Part shown: positions 30,330-37,487 of the stretch, piece by piece | How the letters are laid out: every line of letters begins with the position of its first letter | How positions within the stretch are numbered: the stretch's first letter is position 1 | Assembly: GCA_015059045.1 (NCBI GenBank) | Contig: SVBD01000014.1 | Coordinates: forward strand, 1 to 40,260 | DNA: 40,260 nucleotides | Source of the DNA: Erysipelotrichaceae bacterium | GTDB lineage: Bacteria; Bacillota_I; Bacilli_A; RFN20; CAG-449 | Reading direction: 5' to 3' | Position numbers and translations under genes: made by a program | The notes under the pieces: model-generated | Seen by the model: only the letters and a program-made list of their open reading frames with translations | Databases searched by the model: none | Told to the model about the DNA's origin: nothing

Positions 30330-31319
30330 TTATAAATGCTTTTCTAAATATTCTTTTATAAATTTAAATTCTTCTTTTGATGATTTGTTTCTTAAGTCCT
30401 CTAAGGAAGAAGAACTCATTCCTTCGATTTTATCTTTATAGAAACTCTCAGTAATTACATATTTACCATTTTGTTCTTCAATTACATCGTTTACAAATAC
30501 ACACATGTCAATTTTTTTACCATTTTCGTATGTTACAAATGAAGGGACTCTTCCTTCTCTATATGAATCAAATTCAAACTCCTTTTTAAAATTATCCCAT
30601 TCTTGATCATTTTCTCTTAAAGAAGAAACTTCAAATACATATAGATTATTTTTATTATTTTCCATATATGGATCTAAATAATCATTTAGTAATATGCAAT
30701 CAGGGCATTCAAACCAAGAGTAAAGAATAGTTACTTTACTTTTGCTATTTACTAATTCTTTTAAATTATTCTTACTACTTAAATTCTTTTTATACATTAC
30801 ATCTTCCTCATTCATATATTTGATTTTTTCAAAATCATTAATCATAGTATAACCAGATATACTAACACCACGCTTAGTTAATTCTTTAGTAAAATTGCTA
30901 ACTATAGAATATAACTTATCATTATAGTTAATGTGGTGAATATCTTTTCCTTCATCAAATAAAACTAATGTCGCGGAGTAATTTACTGGCTTTAATGAAT
31001 AGTCTTTATCATCTTGAAGTAAAGAAACGCATTTTTTATATTCACTAGTTTCAATCCAATAGAATGGGGTATTATTATCTTTAATATATTCTTTGATAAT
31101 CGGTTTGACTCTTTCACAAGATTCACAACCTTTTAGCCCTAACATTAAAGCAAAATCTTTTTTAGAAGAAATTACATCTAATAACTCATTGGAATCAATA
31201 TAGATAAAACTATCTACTTTATAACTTTGTTCTAAATGAATAGAACTTTTATTTGAACATGATGAAAAAGTTAATAAAGAAAATAGTAATGGTATAATTA
31301 ATAATCCTTTTTTCATCAT
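30330..31319 (-). CDS. Lipoprotein with two CXXC thioredoxin-like domains
   Basis: This is a 329-residue extracytoplasmic lipoprotein with signal peptide and Cys21 in TFSSC. Two thioredoxin-like domains follow. The first (about 35-160) has LKGCESCERVKP with CESC at 65-68. The second (about 185-290) has YSWFECPDC with CPDC at 205-208, and a proper cis-proline segment, RVPSFVTYENG. The first lacks a clear cis-Pro. A charged helical tail (SSSLEDLRNKSSKEEFKFIKEYL) ends the protein. Thiol-disulphide exchange at the outer membrane face is the natural prediction; the partner is unknown. Two adjacent ATG codons (31319, 31316) follow GAGGTGA. It is convergent with psuG and downstream of the OB-fold lipoprotein, but a terminator separates them. 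Confidence 0.83.
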   Translation of the reverse strand: MMKKGLLIIPLLFSLLTFSSCSNKSSIHLEQSYKVDSFIYIDSNELLDVISSKKDFALMLGLKGCESCERVKPIIKEYIKDNNTPFYWIETSEYKKCVSLLQDDKDYSLKPVNYSATLVLFDEGKDIHHINYNDKLYSIVSNFTKELTKRGVSISGYTMINDFEKIKYMNEEDVMYKKNLSSKNNLKELVNSKSKVTILYSWFECPDCILLNDYLDPYMENNKNNLYVFEVSSLRENDQEWDNFKKEFEFDSYREGRVPSFVTYENGKKIDMCVFVNDVIEEQNGKYVITESFYKDKIEGMSSSSLEDLRNKSSKEEFKFIKEYLEKHL

Positions 31320-31334
31320 CTTCACCTCAAAGAA

Positions 31335-31343
31335 ATTATAACA
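31335..31343 (-). promoter_or_regulatory. Extended -10 of the dual-CXXC lipoprotein
   Basis: On the minus strand TGT-TATAAT (31343-31335), 15 nt before the first ATG. The terminator of the upstream gene overlaps the -35 region. Confidence 0.55.
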
Positions 31344-31362
31344 TAATTTATTTATTAATAAA

Positions 31363-31389
31363 GAAAAAGGAGTTACATAGCGTAACTCC
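31363..31389 (-). terminator. Terminator of OB-fold lipoprotein gene
   Basis: On the minus strand GGAGTTAC (31389-31382) pairs with GTAACTCC (31376-31369), loop GCTAT, then TTTTTCTTT. Confidence 0.9.
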
Positions 31390-31406
31390 ATTAATTTTAA
31401 TTTAAA

Positions 31407-33548
31407 TTAATTGTCAAAGTTTAATGTATTAACAATTGTAGTTGTTCCATCAGTTGCAGAAACTATACATCCACGATAATAGTTTTTATCATTCCAGTTA
31501 CATAGCATAATTTCTAAAGTAACTTCTTTGTTTGCTAGGTCGAAGAATTGAGAGAATTGACCAGCACCAGAACAATAAAGATTTAATTCTGCTTCTCCAT
31601 CTACGCTTGAAATTTTAATATTTGTGTAGTAAGGAGTTTCTACTAATTCAATAATACCTTGAACTACAAATACTTTTGTTGTCCAATCTTCTGCAGGATC
31701 AGTATTATATAAATCTGCGATAGACATATTTGTTACGTAGTGATTTTCTGGGATTTCATGTTCGCCATAATTGTTGACAACTAATGTAGCGTCGCTAATA
31801 CATGTTTGACCATTGATTGCAGTACTTGTTTCTTTCTTCCAGTGTGTTTTTGTACCTTTAATTACAACGTGATTACCTGGAGCTAAATCTTTTAATGCAT
31901 CAGCATCCATTAATACTGCAACAACACCAGTTTCATCAATGATATAGAAGCCAGATCTGTTGACTAATGAAGAAAGAACGATACCTTCAACTTGAACTTC
32001 ACTTCCATCTTCTGAATCAATTGCTTCTTTAACAGAAATACCATTTGCTACAATTTTTGGCTCAACTAAAACTTTAACTTCTTTAGTTGTATCTGTTCCT
32101 TTATAAGTTGCTTTAATTGTAATTGTAACTTCTGTTTTTGAAGAAACTTCATTTACTTTTAAGACTACTTTACCTTCAGTTTCTTGGAAATAGATTACAT
32201 CTGTATTGTTAGATGTGTAATTTAATGTAACATTATCAATTCCTAATAATTCGTTAGATACTGTTGTAACTAATTCAGTATCAGGGCTAGCATTATATGA
32301 AGGTTTAAATTGATCTTTTGCATGATATTCAATAGCGTATTCACCAGATTTTGTTAAATCAAATTTATATGAATCATCTTGAACATATACAGGAACAAAT
32401 CTATAGAAAGCACTTGAAGCAGTTGATTTAGCATTATGTGCTGCTAGATAAACAGTGCAGATTTTACCATCGAATTCATCTAACCAAGAGAAGTCATTTC
32501 CACTTGCTTGAGAGTATGAATATTGTCCTGTAACACCATCGATATCGTTGATGTAATAGTTAGTAAATCCAGATCCTTCTACTTTATTGATAAGTGCGTT
32601 AACTTTATAAATCTTTGTTGTGATGTCATCACTAAAAGGAGTATTAAGAATTTCTTTAACTGTTGATTCTTCAATCCAAGATTTATTGAAATCTGTAGTC
32701 CCCTTATCATTTTCTAATAAAATAGGATTAGAAATTTGATTACATCCTCCATAACCAAACTTTTTAGCGTTTCCTTGTTCACTTTCTAAAATCCAATAAT
32801 CTTTTTCACCAGCGACAGTAATAGTGTTGCCTTTTTTTACTTGTCCGGCTAAATCTTGTCCATAAACATAGATTGAACTTGTTTCATCAACTAAGTAAAC
32901 GCCATTAGGAATCATTCCATCAGCATATGTGATAGTAGCAACTACACCAGTTAGTTTAACTTTAGTTCCTTTTGCTGCGCTTCTTGCATTTAAAATAGTA
33001 GTTTCTTGATAATCTTCAATATTGATTTCTGGTTCATTATGGACAAATTCCATAATCCAACCAGATTTAACTTGAGGACTATCGTTATATGTACTTAATA
33101 GGGCATAGATAACTACATCATCACCTGCAACAGGCTTTTCATCTAATTCAGAATATCTAGCTTCTCCATCGCTTCCATATGTTCCATATACATAGATTGA
33201 ATGAGTTCCATCTGTAATTGTCATTTCGCCATATGTAGGATTAGATACTGTTTCAATTCTTCCATAGATATAGTATCTTTCACTTGTTCCACTACTTCCA
33301 GCTTGAGTAGCAAGAGATAAAGCTTCTTCAATAGAAATACATTCGTATTTATCTTTTAAAGAAGATGAAGTAACTTCACTAGATTCTTCTGAAGTAACTT
33401 CTTCACTAGTAGGTGCTTGTTCACTAGTTGTAGGTGTTTCACTACTTGGATTAGAAGTAGGTGTGTTGTCATTTCCACAGCTAGAAAGACAAGGTAAAAG
33501 TAAGCTTAATGATAATACGCTTAGTGCAATTAATTTCTTATTTTTCAT
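31407..33548 (-). CDS. Large lipoprotein with repeated OB-fold-like domains
   Basis: This is a 713-residue lipoprotein: lipobox LSSC with Cys24, then a Ser/Thr/Glu-rich linker to about residue 66. At least four modules share the outline 'helix-AL/A..., xVxVxGxV, xxxYLVDExSxIYVYG, VxxGdxVxVxG', an OB fold of the YhcR/DUF5689 kind. Clear copies begin near SIEEALSLATQ (74), ETTILNARSAAKG (190), a fainter one near 290 and VKEAIDSEDGSEVQVEGIV (500), with a last one near 620. A bacterial Ig-like stretch (VTLNYTSNNTDVIYF..., near 430-490) separates them. No nuclease or hydrolase motif is seen. It is probably a surface binding or scaffold protein. The start follows AAAGGAG; it is monocistronic. Confidence 0.78.
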   Translation of the reverse strand: MKNKKLIALSVLSLSLLLPCLSSCGNDNTPTSNPSSETPTTSEQAPTSEEVTSEESSEVTSSSLKDKYECISIEEALSLATQAGSSGTSERYYIYGRIETVSNPTYGEMTITDGTHSIYVYGTYGSDGEARYSELDEKPVAGDDVVIYALLSTYNDSPQVKSGWIMEFVHNEPEINIEDYQETTILNARSAAKGTKVKLTGVVATITYADGMIPNGVYLVDETSSIYVYGQDLAGQVKKGNTITVAGEKDYWILESEQGNAKKFGYGGCNQISNPILLENDKGTTDFNKSWIEESTVKEILNTPFSDDITTKIYKVNALINKVEGSGFTNYYINDIDGVTGQYSYSQASGNDFSWLDEFDGKICTVYLAAHNAKSTASSAFYRFVPVYVQDDSYKFDLTKSGEYAIEYHAKDQFKPSYNASPDTELVTTVSNELLGIDNVTLNYTSNNTDVIYFQETEGKVVLKVNEVSSKTEVTITIKATYKGTDTTKEVKVLVEPKIVANGISVKEAIDSEDGSEVQVEGIVLSSLVNRSGFYIIDETGVVAVLMDADALKDLAPGNHVVIKGTKTHWKKETSTAINGQTCISDATLVVNNYGEHEIPENHYVTNMSIADLYNTDPAEDWTTKVFVVQGIIELVETPYYTNIKISSVDGEAELNLYCSGAGQFSQFFDLANKEVTLEIMLCNWNDKNYYRGCIVSATDGTTTIVNTLNFDN

Positions 33549-33577
33549 ATTTACTCCTTTATTTGCGTCTTTATTGT

Positions 33578-33606
33578 AATATATTTTATATATTAAATAG
33601 AATCAA
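33578..33606 (-). promoter_or_regulatory. Promoter of OB-fold lipoprotein
   Basis: On the minus strand TTGATT (33606-33601), a 17-nt spacer, TATATT (33583-33578). Confidence 0.65.
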
Positions 33607-33616
33607 AATTTTCATA

Positions 33617-33645
33617 TTCACAAAAATAATTTTTTATTTTATTAT
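33617..33645 (+). promoter_or_regulatory. Promoter of acyltransferase operon
   Basis: TTCACA (33617-33622), a 17-nt spacer, TATTAT (33640-33645), only 19 nt before the ATG. It diverges from the OB-fold lipoprotein promoter 11 nt away. Confidence 0.6.
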
Positions 33646-33664
33646 TAAGTAAGAGGATTATAAT

Positions 33665-34933
33665 ATGTCAAAGTTAAATAATGAACAAAAAATGTATAAA
33701 AGAAAAATTAAAAGACCAGGTATTGTCTATCTTCTTTTAGGTGGTATTTGGAAACTTTTAATGTTTAAAAAATATCATGTAAAAGTCACTTTTAAAAAAG
33801 ATTTTAGAAAGGAAAAAGGGCCATATCTACTAGTAAGTAACCACGCATCTAGAATGGATTATATTTTTATGGGTGTTCCCGTTTATCCTAATAGATTTAA
33901 TTTCGTGGCAGGATATAATGAATTTTATCGTTCGCATTTACAACTTGTTTTTAAAATGCTTAAAGTAATTCCAAAGAAAAATTTTGTTCCTGATGTATAT
34001 ACTATTAAAGAAATGAAAAGAATTGTTAGAGAGAAAGGCAAAGTAGTTATATTCCCAGAAGGAATGAATTCAATTTCTGGAGCTAATCAACCAGTTGCTA
34101 TTGGAACAGGCAAATTAATTAAACACTTAAATATTCCAGTTTATTATTCTCTTATTCAAGGTGGTTATTTGACATCACCAAAATATGCTCTTGATGAAAG
34201 AAGAGGAAGAGTTGACGTTACTTATGATCAATTATTCACTTTAGATGAAATTAAAGAATTATCAGTTGAAGAAATCGAAGATAAAATGAATAAAGCATTA
34301 TATAATGATGATTTCGAATGGAATAAGATTCACAAATATAAATATAACATTAAGGATAAAGGAGCAGAGAATTTACATCACTTATTATTCTATTGTCCAA
34401 AATGTCATAAGCAATTCACTATGAAAGGCGAAGGAAATAAGATTTATTGCTCTAATTGTGGTAATGGGGCTAATATGGATCAAACTTATACTTTAACTCC
34501 TTTTGATGAAACTTGTGTAATTCCAGATACTCAAACTAAATGGTTTAATATGCAAAGAGAAGTAATCAAAGAAGAAATTAAAGATCCTAATTTTACTTTT
34601 AGTGCGAAAGTTAAACTAGGAATGTTACCTAAATATAAATATTTAAAAGATTTAAAAACTTCGGAAATTGTAGGTGAAGGAGAAGTTATTATCTCTCATC
34701 AAGGTTTGACTTATAAAGGCACTAAAGGTAATGAAGAATTCAATTTTAGTATCAAGTCTGAAGATTTACCAACATATGGAATGTGTACTGATATGACAAG
34801 ATTTTATACTTTCTATAAAGGGGAATTTGTTGAATTTTATCCAGAAGAACCAGTTGTTGAAAAAATCTTCTTAGCAACCGAAGAAATCCATCGCCTTAAT
34901 GGTGGTAGATGGCAAGATTTTAAAAAAGATTAG
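33665..34933 (+). CDS. PlsC-like acyltransferase with C-terminal zinc ribbon
   Basis: The N-terminal 210 residues are a membrane-associated glycerolipid acyltransferase: NHASRMDY holds the HX4D catalytic pair (His60, Asp65), FPEGMNS the substrate motif, and YLLLGGIWKLLMF near 22-34 a membrane-embedding helix. Unlike PlsC (about 240 residues) the protein has 422 residues. It continues with a zinc ribbon, CPKC (244-247) and CSNC (262-265), and a beta-rich C-terminal domain of about 140 residues. The most likely substrate is lysophosphatidic acid or another glycerolipid, but the extra domain leaves room for another acceptor. The start follows AGAGGA. It heads an apparent operon with a phosphoesterase and a dehydrogenase. 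Confidence 0.87.
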   Translation: MSKLNNEQKMYKRKIKRPGIVYLLLGGIWKLLMFKKYHVKVTFKKDFRKEKGPYLLVSNHASRMDYIFMGVPVYPNRFNFVAGYNEFYRSHLQLVFKMLKVIPKKNFVPDVYTIKEMKRIVREKGKVVIFPEGMNSISGANQPVAIGTGKLIKHLNIPVYYSLIQGGYLTSPKYALDERRGRVDVTYDQLFTLDEIKELSVEEIEDKMNKALYNDDFEWNKIHKYKYNIKDKGAENLHHLLFYCPKCHKQFTMKGEGNKIYCSNCGNGANMDQTYTLTPFDETCVIPDTQTKWFNMQREVIKEEIKDPNFTFSAKVKLGMLPKYKYLKDLKTSEIVGEGEVIISHQGLTYKGTKGNEEFNFSIKSEDLPTYGMCTDMTRFYTFYKGEFVEFYPEEPVVEKIFLATEEIHRLNGGRWQDFKKD

Positions 34934-34983
34934 TCTATAGTTTATTTATGAAAGGAAATTAATAATTAGTATTTGTAATTTGT

Positions 34984-36264
34984 ATGAGTAGAAAAAGTAG
35001 AAATGTAATCGTTATAGGTGCAATGTTTCTTTTTGGTGTGTGTTCTTGTTCTAAAGATCAACCTATTATTGAAAAGATTGGAACACCATTAAAGATTTTT
35101 GTTGCAACAGATACTCATTTACTTTCAAATAATCTTGTTTCAAAAGAAGGTAAATATACCAAAGATAAATTAACTAGTGATGGTAGGGTTCAAGAATATG
35201 ATTATCAAATATTAGAATCATTAATTAATGTAATAAACGAAGAAAAACCATCCTTCTTTATTATCACTGGTGATTTGACATTTAATGGGGAAAAGTATTC
35301 TCATTATGAATTAGTTTCATTATTAAGTAAAATAGATAGTCAAACGAAAGTTTTGGTTATTCCTGGTAATCATGATGTGTATAATACAAAAGCATTTACA
35401 TATGTAAATGAAAATATTATTTATACCGATTCAATTACTGATGAAGAGTTTAAAGATATTTATAAGGATTATGGATATCAAAATGCAATAAGTTACGATT
35501 TGAATTCATTAAGTTATATTTATGAATTAGATGATAAAACTCTTGCACTTATGCTTGATACAAATTTATTTGAATTTAATTATGAATTTGGTGATAATTT
35601 TATATCCGGTTATCTTGATGAAGAAACATTAGTGTGGATTGAAAATAATTTAAAAAAAGCACAAGAGGAAAATAAAAAAGTAATTAGTTTTTCACATCAC
35701 AACCTTATTACACATAATGAATTATTCGATTCTATGTATACTCTTCAAAATAATCAAGAACTATTATCGTTATTTTCTAAATATGATGTGAAATTAAATT
35801 TTTCTGGTCATTTACATATTAAAAACAATCAAAAAATAGAAGTAGATAATAAAACAATTTATGATATTTCTAATGGTTCTTTACTTGATTATGGTAATCG
35901 ATATACTGAATTGAAAGTGTATAATAATTGTTATGAAATTAGTAGTAAAAAATATCAAATAATTGTCGAGGGAATAGAAGATTTTAATAAATATTCATTT
36001 GATGTTTTCCATTCAAAATTCTATGATAAACAAAAACTGTATTTTGAAAAAAAGTATGAAAGTAAAGGACTAGATTTGTTAGATATTAGTTCTAAAATTA
36101 ATTGTTATTATTTTGATGGGGATTATTTAAAAATCAAATCATTATTAAAAGAGAATAGATCATTAAAAAGATTTATGAATAGCAAAAAGTTTGAAGAAAA
36201 ATACATTAAATCATTAATAGATGTTGATTATGTTGATCAAAATAAAATAGATATTTATTTTTAA
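34984..36264 (+). CDS. Calcineurin-like metallophosphoesterase, probable lipoprotein
   Basis: This is a 426-residue binuclear-metal phosphoesterase. All five family motifs are visible: ATDTHL (DxH), TGDLTFNGE (GDxxxNG), PGNHDVY (GNHD), SFSHHN (H) and FSGHLHIK (GHxH). A basic, hydrophobic N-terminus ends in VCSC with Cys22 as a probable lipid anchor, so it acts outside the membrane. The C-terminal 100 residues (from about 325) are helical and charged. The ATG at 34984 has no ribosome binding site close by; AAAGGAAA lies about 30 nt upstream. The gene sits 50 nt after the acyltransferase. The substrate is unknown; family members act on nucleotides, phospholipids or cell-wall phosphodiesters. 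Confidence 0.88.
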   Translation: MSRKSRNVIVIGAMFLFGVCSCSKDQPIIEKIGTPLKIFVATDTHLLSNNLVSKEGKYTKDKLTSDGRVQEYDYQILESLINVINEEKPSFFIITGDLTFNGEKYSHYELVSLLSKIDSQTKVLVIPGNHDVYNTKAFTYVNENIIYTDSITDEEFKDIYKDYGYQNAISYDLNSLSYIYELDDKTLALMLDTNLFEFNYEFGDNFISGYLDEETLVWIENNLKKAQEENKKVISFSHHNLITHNELFDSMYTLQNNQELLSLFSKYDVKLNFSGHLHIKNNQKIEVDNKTIYDISNGSLLDYGNRYTELKVYNNCYEISSKKYQIIVEGIEDFNKYSFDVFHSKFYDKQKLYFEKKYESKGLDLLDISSKINCYYFDGDYLKIKSLLKENRSLKRFMNSKKFEEKYIKSLIDVDYVDQNKIDIYF

Positions 36265-36279
36265 AAAGGAGGAAATAAT

Positions 36280-37056
36280 ATGAAATATACATTAATTACT
36301 GGAAGCGCAAATGGGTTAGGAAAAGAATTTGCAAAATTATATGCAAGAGATAACAACAATCTTCTTTTAGTGGATGTTGATGAAAAAGCATTATTACAAG
36401 TTAAAGAAGAACTAATTAAAGAGTGTCCTAATATTGAAGTAAAGACTTTAGTTTGTGATTTGTCTTTAAAAGAAGAGTTATATAAAGTTAAAAAATATGT
36501 AGATGAAAATGGTTTATTTATAAATAATTTAGTTAACTCTGCAGGGTTTGGAGATAGAAAAGATTTTTTAGATATGGATATAGATTTCCAAATGAAAATG
36601 ACTGATGTAGATTGTAATGCGTTATTATATTTTACAAGAGTATTTGTAGAAGATATGGTTAAAAATAATGAAGGTCATATTATTAATGTGGCTTCTATTG
36701 CAGGATTCTATCCTGGACCATATATGTGCACATATCATGCGTGTAAAGGATATGTACTTCTTTTAGGAGAAGCGATTTCTTATGAATTAAGAAAAACTAA
36801 TGTAAAATTATTAACTTTATGTCCAGGACCATTCATGTCTAAGTTTGTAGAAAAAGCTCATAATGATTATACTTTCTCAAAAATTAAACCAATAAGCGCG
36901 AAGGAAGTTGCAGAGTTTGGATATAAAAAATCATTAAAAGGAAAAACTCTTGCAGTAGTTGGTTTTAAAAATAAAATGACGATTTTCGCTTCTAGATTTG
37001 CCCCAAGAAAATTTGTTGCAAAGACATCTGCAAAGATGATGAAAAAAGGTGGATAG
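36280..37056 (+). CDS. Short-chain dehydrogenase/reductase
   Basis: This classical SDR oxidoreductase has 258 residues. The cofactor motif TGSANGLG (7-14) suggests NADP(H) or NAD(H), NSAGFG is the NAG-type motif, and the catalytic Ser (ASIAG, near 139), Tyr152 and Lys156 (YHACK) are in place. The C-terminus is basic and has a possible membrane-binding stretch (MTIFASRFAPRKFVAKTSAKMMKK), resembling DltE-like and other lipid-linked SDRs. It begins 16 nt after the metallophosphoesterase with AAGGAGG, so it is part of the same operon. The substrate is not evident; the acyltransferase neighbour suggests a lipid or acyl compound. Confidence 0.93.
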   Translation: MKYTLITGSANGLGKEFAKLYARDNNNLLLVDVDEKALLQVKEELIKECPNIEVKTLVCDLSLKEELYKVKKYVDENGLFINNLVNSAGFGDRKDFLDMDIDFQMKMTDVDCNALLYFTRVFVEDMVKNNEGHIINVASIAGFYPGPYMCTYHACKGYVLLLGEAISYELRKTNVKLLTLCPGPFMSKFVEKAHNDYTFSKIKPISAKEVAEFGYKKSLKGKTLAVVGFKNKMTIFASRFAPRKFVAKTSAKMMKKGG

Positions 37057-37059
37057 AAT

Positions 37060-37083
37060 TTCCAGTTTTTGGAAGTTTTATTT
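37060..37083 (+). terminator. Weak terminator after SDR gene
   Basis: TTCCA (37060-37064) pairs with TGGAA (37070-37074), loop GTTTT, then GTTTTATTT. The stem is only five pairs. Confidence 0.4.
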
Positions 37084-37099
37084 ACTAATATTTCCATAA

Positions 37100-37123
37100 T
37101 ATAATCTTGAGTTAAATCTCAAG
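37100..37123 (+). promoter_or_regulatory. -10 and operator-like inverted repeat before small gene
   Basis: TATAAT (37100-37105) is followed at once by CTTGAG (37106-37111), six bases, CTCAAG (37118-37123). Transcription from this -10 would start near 37112, inside the repeat. It is therefore placed as a DNA operator rather than a full RNA hairpin. The ribosome binding site AAAGGA follows directly. Confidence 0.45.
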
Positions 37124-37135
37124 AAAGGAACAATT

Positions 37136-37324
37136 ATGGAATATAGAAGAAAAGTAACTTGTAGACCATGTAAAGAAAAAGGCGATTGGGAAATTGAAAC
37201 ACCAAATGGTGAAGTATTAACAAGACACTATCAAAATAAATACGAATGTGTTAGTGAAGGTCGTCGTTTAGCTGAAGAATATGGTTGTGAGTTAGACGTT
37301 CAAGATTATTTTGAAGGTAAATAA
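37136..37324 (+). CDS. Small DUF2188-like protein
   Basis: This cytoplasmic protein of 62 residues begins MEYRRKVTCRPCKEKGDWEI. The outline (beta strand with GDWEIETPNGE, a second strand, helix with SEGRRLAEEYG, then CELDVQD) follows the beta-beta-alpha-beta plan of DUF2188 proteins, which carry 'GWxVKxxG...A...A...LA..N...LxIHGxDG'. It has three Cys, two of them in a CRPC motif that could bind metal, which most DUF2188 proteins lack. The ATG follows AAAGGAA. It is monocistronic with its own promoter and a good terminator. No function is known. Confidence 0.75.
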   Translation: MEYRRKVTCRPCKEKGDWEIETPNGEVLTRHYQNKYECVSEGRRLAEEYGCELDVQDYFEGK

Positions 37325-37333
37325 CAATCTAAG

Positions 37334-37360
37334 CCTCTAAAGAAATTTAGAGGTTTTTTA
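37334..37360 (+). terminator. Terminator with GAAA tetraloop
   Basis: CCTCTAAA (37334-37341) pairs with TTTAGAGG (37346-37353), GAAA loop, then six T. Confidence 0.92.
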
Positions 37361-37487
37361 ATGATTAAAAAATATACAATTTTATAGTTTTTATAAAGTT
37401 ATCTCTATTTTTTTATAAATAAATAAAAAAAATAATCGTATTTTAAAAATTCATAAAGTAAGATATAAAGATAAAGGAGGAATTAGT

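Noticed and set aside
34949-34963. Four-codon reading frame (MKGN) with upstream position before the metallophosphoesterase
   Set aside because: It is too short and lacks a ribosome binding site; no sign of attenuation is present.
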